DNA of 13,162 nt from Anaerolineales bacterium. Lineage in GTDB: Bacteria; Chloroflexota; Anaerolineae; 4572-78; NAK82. This document shows, piece by piece, positions 7,749-13,162 of this stretch; the first letter of the stretch is position 1; each line of letters starts with the position of its first letter. Location: the NCBI GenBank assembly GCA_024643945.1, contig JAHELX010000102.1:1-13162 (forward strand), written 5' to 3'. The notes under the pieces were generated by a model, which worked only from the letters and a program-made list of their open reading frames with translations, did not search any database and had not been told where the DNA came from. A program made the position numbers and the translations under genes.

Positions 7749-8486
7749 ATGATCATCTATCCAGCCATTGATTTACGTCACGGTCGCTGTGTGCGCCTGG
7801 TGCAGGGCGACCCCGGCGCTGAGACGGTCGTCAATGACGACCCGGTTGGCACTGCCCGGCGCTGGGCAAACCTGGGTGCCGAATGGCTGCACGTGGTCAA
7901 CCTGGACGGCGCTTTTGGCGAGGCGGCCAGAGCGAAAGAAAACGCTGAGGCGCTGCGAGCTATCCTGGACGCCGTGGAGGTGCCAGTTCAATTCGGAGGC
8001 GGATTGCGAACCCTCAGCGACGTCGAAGCCGCTTTGTCGCTGGGCGTGGCACGGGTGGTCATGGGCACTGCGGCCATTACCAACCCCAGCCTGGTGCAGG
8101 AGGCGTTGACACGCTTTGAGGCTGAACGCATCGCTCTCGCGATTGATGCTCGCGATGGTCACGTCGCCACCCACGGGTGGCAGCAACTCACGGGCGTGAC
8201 CGCGATCGTTCTGGCGCGGCAAATGAAGACGTTAGGGGCGACGCGCATCATCTATACTGACATCAGCCGTGACGGCACCCTGGCGGGTGTCAACGTGCCA
8301 GCCTGTGCCGCGCTGGCTGTCGAAAGCAAGCTGGCAGTCATTGCCTCCGGGGGCGTTGCCTCACTGGAGGACGTGCGCCGGGTGAAGGAAGCCGAGGGCG
8401 TTGGTGTGGAAGGTCTCATCATCGGCAAGGCTCTCTATGCGGGGCAGGTAGACCTGACCCAGGCACTGGAGGTAGCTTGTTCGTGA
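7749..8486 (+). CDS. hisA: 1-(5-phosphoribosyl)-5-[(5-phosphoribosylamino)methylideneamino]imidazole-4-carboxamide isomerase
   Basis: HisA is the (beta/alpha)8-barrel Amadori isomerase that converts ProFAR to PRFAR, the fourth step of histidine synthesis. The 245-residue protein is full length. It has the N-terminal IYPAIDLRHGRCVRL with catalytic Asp8, the phosphate-binding QFGGGLR (81-87), the second catalytic Asp133 in AIDARDG, TDISRDGTLAGVN, and the second phosphate loop ASGGVASLEDV. PriA-type dual function (HisA/TrpF) cannot be excluded by eye, although the motifs are ordinary for HisA. The ATG is fixed by the MIIYPAIDLR opening, but no convincing Shine-Dalgarno sequence precedes it. The stop overlaps the GTG of the Nudix gene (GTGA). 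It is the first gene of the plus-strand unit. Confidence 0.96.
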   Translation: MIIYPAIDLRHGRCVRLVQGDPGAETVVNDDPVGTARRWANLGAEWLHVVNLDGAFGEAARAKENAEALRAILDAVEVPVQFGGGLRTLSDVEAALSLGVARVVMGTAAITNPSLVQEALTRFEAERIALAIDARDGHVATHGWQQLTGVTAIVLARQMKTLGATRIIYTDISRDGTLAGVNVPACAALAVESKLAVIASGGVASLEDVRRVKEAEGVGVEGLIIGKALYAGQVDLTQALEVACS

Positions 8487-9034
8487 GGGAACCAAAAGCG
8501 TGGAAAGTCATCGAATCGAAACTGATTATCGACCACCCTTTCATTCGCGTTCGTGACGACCTGCTGGAACACCCGGACGATGGCCGGCGCTTCCACTATT
8601 TTTACCTGCAAAGTCCATCTGATGCCGTTGCGACCGTCACCCTCACCGACGATGGCTGCGTGATTCTCACCCGCCAGTATCGACATCCCGTCGGGCGGGT
8701 TATTTACGATTTACCGGCCGGTCGCCCAAAAGCGGGCGAGTCGCCGCAGCAAGCGGCTGCGCGCGAGTTGCAGGAAGAGACCGGCTATCTCGCCGCCAAG
8801 TGGCAGAAATTGGCCTACTTCAACCAGTTTCCGGGCGCGATGCAGGTGGGCACGTATCTCTTCCTGGCCCAAGAGCTAACGTCAGGGGAGCAAAAACTGG
8901 ACCGGTACGAAGATTTGGAAGTGGTGAAGATGCCTTTTGCCGAAGCAATGGATCTGGTAATGCGCGGCCAGGTGATAGACGGTTCGATGATCCTGGGATT
9001 GCTGCTGGTAGCACAAAAAGGGTTGGCACCATAA
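8483..9034 (+). CDS. Nudix hydrolase, ADP-ribose pyrophosphatase-like
   Basis: This is a Nudix-fold pyrophosphohydrolase of 183 residues, most like the NudF/ADP-ribose diphosphatase group by length and layout. The Nudix box is perfect: G-x5-E-x7-REL-x-EE-x-G-Y, written GRPKAGE...RELQEETGYL at about 80-103. An N-terminal beta sheet segment (WKVIESKLIIDHPFIRVRDD) and QYRHPVGRVIYDLPAG precede it. GTG at 8483-8485 is chosen because GGAGGT (8468-8473) lies 9 nt upstream and the codon overlaps the hisA stop as GTGA; a TTG at 8477 has only 3 nt of spacing. It is sandwiched between hisA and hisF, so it is co-transcribed with histidine genes. A housekeeping role on ADP-ribose is likely; a histidine-specific role is not shown. 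Confidence 0.92.
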   Translation: MREPKAWKVIESKLIIDHPFIRVRDDLLEHPDDGRRFHYFYLQSPSDAVATVTLTDDGCVILTRQYRHPVGRVIYDLPAGRPKAGESPQQAAARELQEETGYLAAKWQKLAYFNQFPGAMQVGTYLFLAQELTSGEQKLDRYEDLEVVKMPFAEAMDLVMRGQVIDGSMILGLLLVAQKGLAP

Positions 9035-9119
9035 GAGCAGGCCTGAAAAGTAGGGCAGGCTGGCCTATAGGTCCCCTCTGGGGAAAAGTCCACTCCACGA
9101 CTTCTCAGGCATGCTCTTA
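9032..9119 (+). repeat. Imperfect inverted repeat (stem-loop) between the Nudix gene and hisF
   Basis: A 19-bp arm beginning at the Nudix stop codon (9032-9050) is complementary to 9101-9119 with two mismatches. The 50-nt interior holds smaller hairpins: CCCC-TCT-GGGG (9073-9083), the palindrome CCTATAGG (9064-9071), and AAGTC/GACTT (9086-9102 region, overlapping the right arm). The arm itself contains the palindrome CAGGCCTG (9038-9045). No T-run follows, so a simple terminator is unlikely. No target-site duplication was found around it. It could be a transcript-stabilising or processing structure, or an old MITE-like insertion. Confidence 0.65.
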
Positions 9120-9139
9120 AGGACCGTGGTTAGAGGCTT

Positions 9140-9907
9140 ATGCTTGCTAAACGCATCATCCCTTGTCTCGACGTGAAAGATGGGCGTGTGGTGAAGGGCG
9201 TCCAATTTGTGAATCTGCGCGACGCCGGGGACCCGGTGGCGCAGGCACAGGTGTACGACGCCGAAGGGGCCGACGAATTGGTCTTTTTGGACATCACCGC
9301 CAGCCACGAGCGACGCGGCCTGACAGTGGAGATGGCGCATCGCGTGGCCGAGAGGGTCTTTATCCCCTTCACCGTCGGGGGTGGCATTCGTAACGTGGAC
9401 GATATGCGGGCCATCATCGCTACCGGCGCTGACAAGGTCAGCATCAACACCGCTGCCGTCCGCGACCCGGACCTCATCACGCGCGGGGCGCACGCCTTTG
9501 GCAGCAACGCCATCGTCGTCGCCATTGATGCCCGCCGCCGCATAGACACGTCGTCGCTGGCGTGGGAGACCACCACCCACGGCGGGCGAGAGCGTACTGG
9601 CATGGATGCCGTCGAGTGGGCACGCGAATGCCAGCGACGGGGCGCGGGCGAAATTTTACTGACCAGTATGGACGCCGACGGCACTCAGGCTGGCTACGAT
9701 ATCGAACTGACGCGGGCGGTGGCCGAGGCGGTCAGTATTCCCGTCATCGCCAGTGGCGGGGCGGGCAGCCTGGATCACTTCTACCAGGTGCTGACCATCG
9801 GCTGCGCCGACGCCGCCCTGGCCGCCAGTCTCTTCCACTTTCGACAACTCTCCATCGCCCAGGTGAAAACGTACCTGGCCGAGCGAGATGTGTGGGTAAG
9901 GCAATGA
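9140..9907 (+). CDS. hisF: Imidazole glycerol phosphate synthase cyclase subunit
   Basis: HisF is the (beta/alpha)8-barrel cyclase subunit that uses ammonia delivered by HisH to turn PRFAR into imidazole glycerol phosphate and AICAR. The 255-residue protein is full length. Signatures are [18 protein letters not shown] with catalytic Asp11, TVGGGIR (78-84), AIDARR with catalytic Asp130, [15 protein letters not shown], and the phosphate loop [11 protein letters not shown]. The partner hisH is not in the window. The ATG is fixed by the family N-terminus ([12 protein letters not shown]); only a weak AGAGG lies 3 nt upstream, and the structured repeat at 9032-9119 ends 20 nt before the start. The TGA overlaps the hisI ATG (ATGA), which suggests translational coupling. 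Confidence 0.97.
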   Translation: MLAKRIIPCLDVKDGRVVKGVQFVNLRDAGDPVAQAQVYDAEGADELVFLDITASHERRGLTVEMAHRVAERVFIPFTVGGGIRNVDDMRAIIATGADKVSINTAAVRDPDLITRGAHAFGSNAIVVAIDARRRIDTSSLAWETTTHGGRERTGMDAVEWARECQRRGAGEILLTSMDADGTQAGYDIELTRAVAEAVSIPVIASGGAGSLDHFYQVLTIGCADAALAASLFHFRQLSIAQVKTYLAERDVWVRQ

Positions 9908-10278
9908 ATCAACCTCAAATACCCGAAGAGCACCCCATGGCCGATCTCAAATGGGATGATCGGGGGTTGCTTCCTGCCATCGTGCAGGACGCGGCAACGG
10001 GTGAAGTGCTCACCCTGGCTTATATGAACGCCGAGGCGCTGCGGCTGACGCTGGAGACAGGCGAGACCTGGTTTTGGAGTCGCAGCCGCGGAGAATTGTG
10101 GCACAAGGGGGCGACCAGTGGCAACACCCAGCGCGTGATCGAGGTCCGCTACGATTGCGACGGCGACGCGTTGCTGGTGCGCGTGCTGCCGGCCGGGCCA
10201 GCCTGCCACACTGGTGAGTGGAGTTGTTTCTACCGGGCGCTGACCAACACGGCAGAGATACACGACACTACCTCGTAA
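9904..10278 (+). CDS. hisI: Phosphoribosyl-AMP cyclohydrolase (monofunctional)
   Basis: HisI opens the purine ring of phosphoribosyl-AMP, the third step of histidine synthesis. The 124-residue protein matches a stand-alone HisI with no fused HisE domain. Motifs are [25 protein letters not shown] (55-69), ATSGNTQ (70-76), the metal-binding YDCDGDALL (83-91, Asp84, Cys85, Asp86 and Asp88) and [13 protein letters not shown] (99-111) with zinc ligands Cys101 and Cys108. The ATG at 9904-9906 overlaps the hisF stop (ATGA); an in-frame ATG at 9937 ([10 protein letters not shown]) is an alternative start giving 113 residues, and neither has a strong ribosome binding site. No hisE follows; a hairpin and then non-coding DNA do. 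Confidence 0.95.
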   Translation: MNQPQIPEEHPMADLKWDDRGLLPAIVQDAATGEVLTLAYMNAEALRLTLETGETWFWSRSRGELWHKGATSGNTQRVIEVRYDCDGDALLVRVLPAGPACHTGEWSCFYRALTNTAEIHDTTS

Positions 10279-10286
10279 GTAGATTA

Positions 10287-10321
10287 AGCCTCGCGAAGGT
10301 TCCAAAAACCTTCACGAGGCT
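10287..10321 (+). terminator. Hairpin after hisI, probable transcription end
   Basis: AGCCTCG (10287-10293) and CGAGGCT (10315-10321) pair perfectly; after one C-A mismatch, GAAGG and CCTTC extend the stem by 5 bp around a 9-nt A-rich loop. It begins 8 nt after the hisI stop. No U-run follows, so it is not a textbook intrinsic terminator; a Rho-linked stop or 3'-end protection are alternatives. It may also be a member of a dispersed palindromic family. Confidence 0.55.
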
Positions 10322-10382
10322 GGTACAGGAGACCAGATTTGGATTGAAATTGATGTTTAAGAATCGGTTGAGACTGCGTCTA

Positions 10383-10480
10383 GCATAGTACTTGTTCGAA
10401 AACGACTTCGTATTTTTGTGGCGGTTTTACGCCTAATTTCCATTCCAAAGTGCGAAGTTATTCATGAACAAGTGCATAGT
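10383..10480. mobile_element. 84-bp MITE-like element with target-site duplication
   Basis: The direct repeat GCATAGT occurs at 10383-10389 and 10474-10480 and exactly flanks an 84-bp segment (10390-10473). The segment starts ACTTGTTC and ends GAACAAGT, a perfect 8-bp inverted terminal pair. The inverted ends extend imperfectly to 23 bp (17 of 23 matching), including ACTTCG/CGAAGT further in. The interior has GGCG-GTTTTA-CGCC as a small hairpin and no reading frame of note. A 7-bp duplication next to inverted ends is the mark of transposition by an element moved in trans; no transposase is in the window. Confidence 0.6.
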
Positions 10481-10532
10481 AGAGATCCAGCAATATAACC
10501 CCACCAACACCGCATCTTACCACCGGAACACC

Positions 10533-10560
10533 CGAGGAGAGGGACTGATCCCTCTCCTCG
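10533..10560 (+). promoter_or_regulatory. Perfect 11-bp hairpin upstream of the lamin-tail/PHP gene
   Basis: An 11-bp stem, CGAGGAGAGGG (10533-10543) with CCCTCTCCTCG (10550-10560), has a 6-nt loop ACTGAT. It ends 30 nt before the ribosome binding site AAGGAGGAGG (10591-10600). No U-run follows. Its 3' arm contains CTCCTC, complementary to GAGGAG both in its own 5' arm and in the ribosome binding site. The rest of the 10322-10605 stretch shows no gene and no promoter I can support apart from the MITE-like element. Confidence 0.5.
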
Positions 10561-10605
10561 TCCATTGTCAACACCATTCTGTCTGCATCCAAGGAGGAGG
10601 ATCCT

Positions 10606-13162
10606 ATGCGCTGGACAATCTCACGCAAGTTGTGGCTGGTAATCATCGGGCTGGTCGCGTCTTGCCTGCCCCTTTTGGTCTCACCTTTTGGCCTGGTAGC
10701 CCAATCGCCCCCGGTCAGTCCCGGCGATGTGGTCATCAACGAAGTCGCCTGGGGCGGCACAGCCGCCAGCCCTAACGACGAATGGATTGAACTGTACAAT
10801 ACCACCCCCGATTCTATCACGCTCACCGGCTGGAGCCTGGCTGCCCTCGATGGGACCCCGGGCATCAGTCTCGTCGGCGTCATCCCGCCCGGCGGCTACT
10901 TTCTGCTGGAGCGCACGGATGACAACACTATCTCCGACATACCCGCCGACCTGATCTATAGCGGCGTTCTGGGCAACGGTGGCGAAAGTCTGCAACTTCT
11001 TGACGAAGCGGGCAATCTGATTGACACCGCCAACCTCGCGGGCGCTTCGTGGCCAGGTGGGAGCGCCAGCCCCGACTGCTACTCGATGGAGCGAATTGAC
11101 CCCATGGTCCCCGATTCGCCAGCCAATTGGGCCAACAATAACGGCACGATTCGCAACGGCTCCGATGCCGACGGCAGCCCCCTCAACGCTACCCCCAAGC
11201 AACCCAACTCAGCCACGACTGCTACTCCTACCCCCACACCCCCTGCTCCACCCCCCCCTGCTCCTGGCGATGTCGTCATCAACGAGGTTGCCTGGGGTGG
11301 CACAGCCGCCAGCGCCAACGACGAATGGGTTGAGCTCCACAACACGACCACCAACCCCATCCCTCTCACTGGCTGGAGTCTGGCTGCTCTCGACGGGACG
11401 CCGACCATCAGCCTCGCCGGCGTTATCTCCCCGGAGGGCTACTTTCTGCTGGAACGCACCGATGATAGCACCGTTTCCGACATGCCTGCCGACCTCATCC
11501 ACACCGGTGCCTTGGGCAACGCTGGGGAGAGCCTGGAGCTCCGCGACGCAGGCAACAATCTGATTGACACCGCCAACCTCGCGGGCGCTTCGTGGCCAGG
11601 TGGGAGCGGCGGTCCTGCCTACTATTCGATGGAGCGAGTCGATCCACTAGCCCCCGATTCACCAGCCAACTGGGGCTCTAACGACGGCATCACTCGCAAC
11701 GGCCTTGACGCAGGTGGTAACCCCATTAATGGCACCCCCCGGCAACCTAATTCGACCACTGTTACACCGCCCATCCCACCTCCCACCGCCACACCGCCGC
11801 CTGTCCCACCGCCAGCTCTGCTCATCAGCGAGTTCTTATACGACGCCACCACGCCCGGCACCTCAGGTGATGAATTCGTCGAGTTGTGCAACGCCGAAGG
11901 GGAGCCGATTGACCTGACCGGCTTCAAAGTAGGCGATGAAGAGACCTCTGGCGGTAAGGAGAGTATGTATTACCTGCCTGACGGTCAAACCCTGGCTCCC
12001 GACGAATGCCTGGTTGTCGCCAAAAATGCCGCTCAATTCGCCGTCCGTTTTGGCTTCTACCCCGACTATGAATTGGTCGGCACCGGGTCCGGCTACACCG
12101 ATACCCTGGAGGTGCCGGACCTGGCGCGCTACACCGCCTGGGGGAGTGGCGGCTGGGCGCTGGCCGACGACGGCGACGAGCTACTGGTGCTGGACCCGGC
12201 CGACCAGCGAGTGGACAGCGCCGCCTACCGCCAGGGCGACTACACCGCCGTGGGCGTGACCCCTGATGCCAGCGCGCCCGAACCGGACAGCCTGCAACGC
12301 ATCTGGCCTTACGACAGCGACTCGATGCCGGCCGATTTCGTCCGCAAAACACCCAACCCGGGGACGATCACATTAGTTCCTGCCCCACCCGCCAACTCGC
12401 CACCCGCCGCCGACCTGCCCGATGGGTTGCACGCCTATTGGGGCATCTTGCACACTCACTCCAGCTACTCTGACGGGGCCGGCCCGCCCTTGTTGGCTTT
12501 TGCCGCCGCCCGCGCCAACGGCCTGCACTTCCTGGCTCTCACCGACCATAGCCACCGGCTGACCCCTGACCAATGGGCCGAGGCTGGCGTGCAGGCGTCC
12601 GAAGCCAGCATTCCCGGCGAGTTCATCGCCCTGCGGGGTTGCGAATACACCCATCCCAGCGACGGCCACATCACCATATGGAACAGCACGGCCTGCGCCT
12701 CGCGCGACGACCCGGGATACGACACCTTGCCCGAATTCTACGCCTGGCTGGCCGCCCAGCCTGACGCCCTGGCGGAATTCAACCACCCCTTCGCGGAGAG
12801 TGACTTTCAGGATTTCGCCTACGACCCCACGGTCGCATCCCATATGAGCCTGCTGGAAGTGGGCAACGGCTCGGAGCGTTATGCCCAATACTACACCTTT
12901 GAAGCGCAGTGGATGCGGGCGCTGGCTGCCGGCTGGCACGTGGCCCCAGCCAACAACAGCGACGCTGAAAACGCCTACTGGGGAGCCGACACCACGCACC
13001 GCACCGGGCTGATCGCTCCGGCGCTGGCTGAGGCCGACCTGTTGGACGCCATTCGCGCCCGGCGCGCCTTCGCCACCGAAGACTCCAATCTGGCGCTCAC
13101 GCTGCGCAGTGGCGGCGCCTGGATGGGGAGCGTCATCTCCCACGCCACCAGCCTCACCGTCA
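10606..13162 (+). CDS. Exported protein with three lamin-tail domains and a PHP metallohydrolase domain, 3' end outside window
   Basis: A frame of 852 codons is open at the window edge; I translated it by hand. ATG at 10606 follows AAGGAGGAGG with 5 nt spacing. Residues 1-34 form a signal peptide (RK, then a hydrophobic run to about residue 31). Lamin-tail domains lie at about 40-202 (GDVVINEVAWGGTAAS, LTGWSLAALDG) and 221-383, nearly the same sequence, and a diverged third at 405-586 (LLISEFLYDATTPG to FVRKTPNPG). Pro/Thr-rich linkers separate them. From 609 a PHP (CehA-like) domain begins: HTHSSYSDG (His616, His618, Asp623), LTDHSH (646-650), RGCEYTH (Glu680, His683), FNHPF (His727), and ANNSDAEN (Asp786). 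PHP domains bind metals and usually cleave phosphoesters; the lamin-tail modules may bind surfaces or nucleic acid. The substrate is unknown. Extracellular or cell-surface location is inferred. Confidence 0.9.
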   Translation, partial: MRWTISRKLWLVIIGLVASCLPLLVSPFGLVAQSPPVSPGDVVINEVAWGGTAASPNDEWIELYNTTPDSITLTGWSLAALDGTPGISLVGVIPPGGYFLLERTDDNTISDIPADLIYSGVLGNGGESLQLLDEAGNLIDTANLAGASWPGGSASPDCYSMERIDPMVPDSPANWANNNGTIRNGSDADGSPLNATPKQPNSATTATPTPTPPAPPPPAPGDVVINEVAWGGTAASANDEWVELHNTTTNPIPLTGWSLAALDGTPTISLAGVISPEGYFLLERTDDSTVSDMPADLIHTGALGNAGESLELRDAGNNLIDTANLAGASWPGGSGGPAYYSMERVDPLAPDSPANWGSNDGITRNGLDAGGNPINGTPRQPNSTTVTPPIPPPTATPPPVPPPALLISEFLYDATTPGTSGDEFVELCNAEGEPIDLTGFKVGDEETSGGKESMYYLPDGQTLAPDECLVVAKNAAQFAVRFGFYPDYELVGTGSGYTDTLEVPDLARYTAWGSGGWALADDGDELLVLDPADQRVDSAAYRQGDYTAVGVTPDASAPEPDSLQRIWPYDSDSMPADFVRKTPNPGTITLVPAPPANSPPAADLPDGLHAYWGILHTHSSYSDGAGPPLLAFAAARANGLHFLALTDHSHRLTPDQWAEAGVQASEASIPGEFIALRGCEYTHPSDGHITIWNSTACASRDDPGYDTLPEFYAWLAAQPDALAEFNHPFAESDFQDFAYDPTVASHMSLLEVGNGSERYAQYYTFEAQWMRALAAGWHVAPANNSDAENAYWGADTTHRTGLIAPALAEADLLDAIRARRAFATEDSNLALTLRSGGAWMGSVISHATSLTV
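10723..11754 (+). repeat. Tandem 543-bp intragenic duplication (lamin-tail domains 1 and 2)
   Basis: Bases 10723-11211 recur at 11266-11754 with a constant offset of 543 bp (181 codons) and no net indel at the anchor points checked. A 53-bp block is identical (11013-11065 and 11556-11608), as are many shorter runs. The encoded domains differ mainly by conservative changes, while the third domain downstream is unrelated at DNA level. This points to a recent duplication or ongoing gene conversion between the two copies. Confidence 0.88.

Noticed and set aside
9781..10305. 174-residue minus-strand frame over hisF/hisI
   Set aside because: It covers the 3' end of hisF, hisI and part of the terminator hairpin in antisense; no coding evidence.
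10322..10605. Promoter for the lamin-tail/PHP gene
   Set aside because: Several TTGxxx and AT-rich hexamers exist, but none pairs with a good -10 box at 16-18 bp; no call made.
10654..10665. Lipobox-like V-A-S-C (residues 17-20) in the exported protein
   Set aside because: The hydrophobic run continues about 11 residues past the Cys, unlike a lipoprotein signal; cleavage by signal peptidase I near residues 32-34 is more likely. Not excluded entirely.
10681..11202. Minus-strand frames across the lamin-tail repeats
   Set aside because: They recur at the same place in both repeat units because the DNA is duplicated, not because they are genes.
11761..11820. Pro/Thr-rich low-complexity stretch as a DNA-level repeat array
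   Set aside because: It is in frame and acts as a protein linker between lamin-tail domains; no regular DNA period like a satellite or CRISPR.

Overview
The window looks like a chromosomal segment of a free-living bacterium, most plausibly a Chloroflexota (Anaerolineae-like) genome. This is an inference from moderately high GC, sigma70-type promoters, a short archaeal/thermophile-type S-adenosylhomocysteinase beside a mycobacterial-type adenosine kinase, and a large secreted protein with lamin-tail and PHP domains. No rRNA, tRNA, CRISPR array or transposase gene was seen.

Region 1 (1-6250, minus strand) is a methionine-salvage / SAM-cycle gene run. In transcription order it is: a promoter (6222-6250), a SAM-I (S-box) riboswitch (6095-6207) with a competing antiterminator and an intrinsic terminator (6058-6090), mtnA, a 59-residue remnant of a nucleotidyltransferase, an adenosine kinase (PfkB fold), a GNAT acetyltransferase, a cysteine-rich C_GCAxxG_C_C protein, ahcY and the 5' part of metK, which runs off the left edge. 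The genes fit one logic: MetK makes SAM, methyl transfer yields SAH, AhcY splits SAH to homocysteine and adenosine, and adenosine kinase removes the adenosine. MtnA handles methylthioribose-1-phosphate from the methylthioadenosine branch. The gaps are small (11 nt, a 4-nt overlap, 3, 85, 61 and 44 nt) and no terminator is visible, so one riboswitch may govern the whole set.

Region 2 (6307-7650, minus strand) is a two-gene unit: a LmbE/PIG-L zinc deacetylase and a small helical protein of unknown function. It is driven by a strong promoter that diverges from hisA.

Region 3 (7677-10321, plus strand) is a partial histidine cluster, hisA - Nudix hydrolase - hisF - hisI. It has its own promoter, a structured inverted repeat between the Nudix gene and hisF, and a strong hairpin after hisI.

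Region 4 (10322-13162, plus strand) begins with a non-coding stretch of about 280 bases. This stretch holds an 84-bp MITE-like element with imperfect inverted ends and a 7-bp target-site duplication, and an 11-bp perfect hairpin just before a strong ribosome binding site. It is followed by a long exported protein that is open at the right edge. That protein has three lamin-tail domains, two of which are a recent 543-bp tandem duplication, and then a PHP-type metallohydrolase domain.
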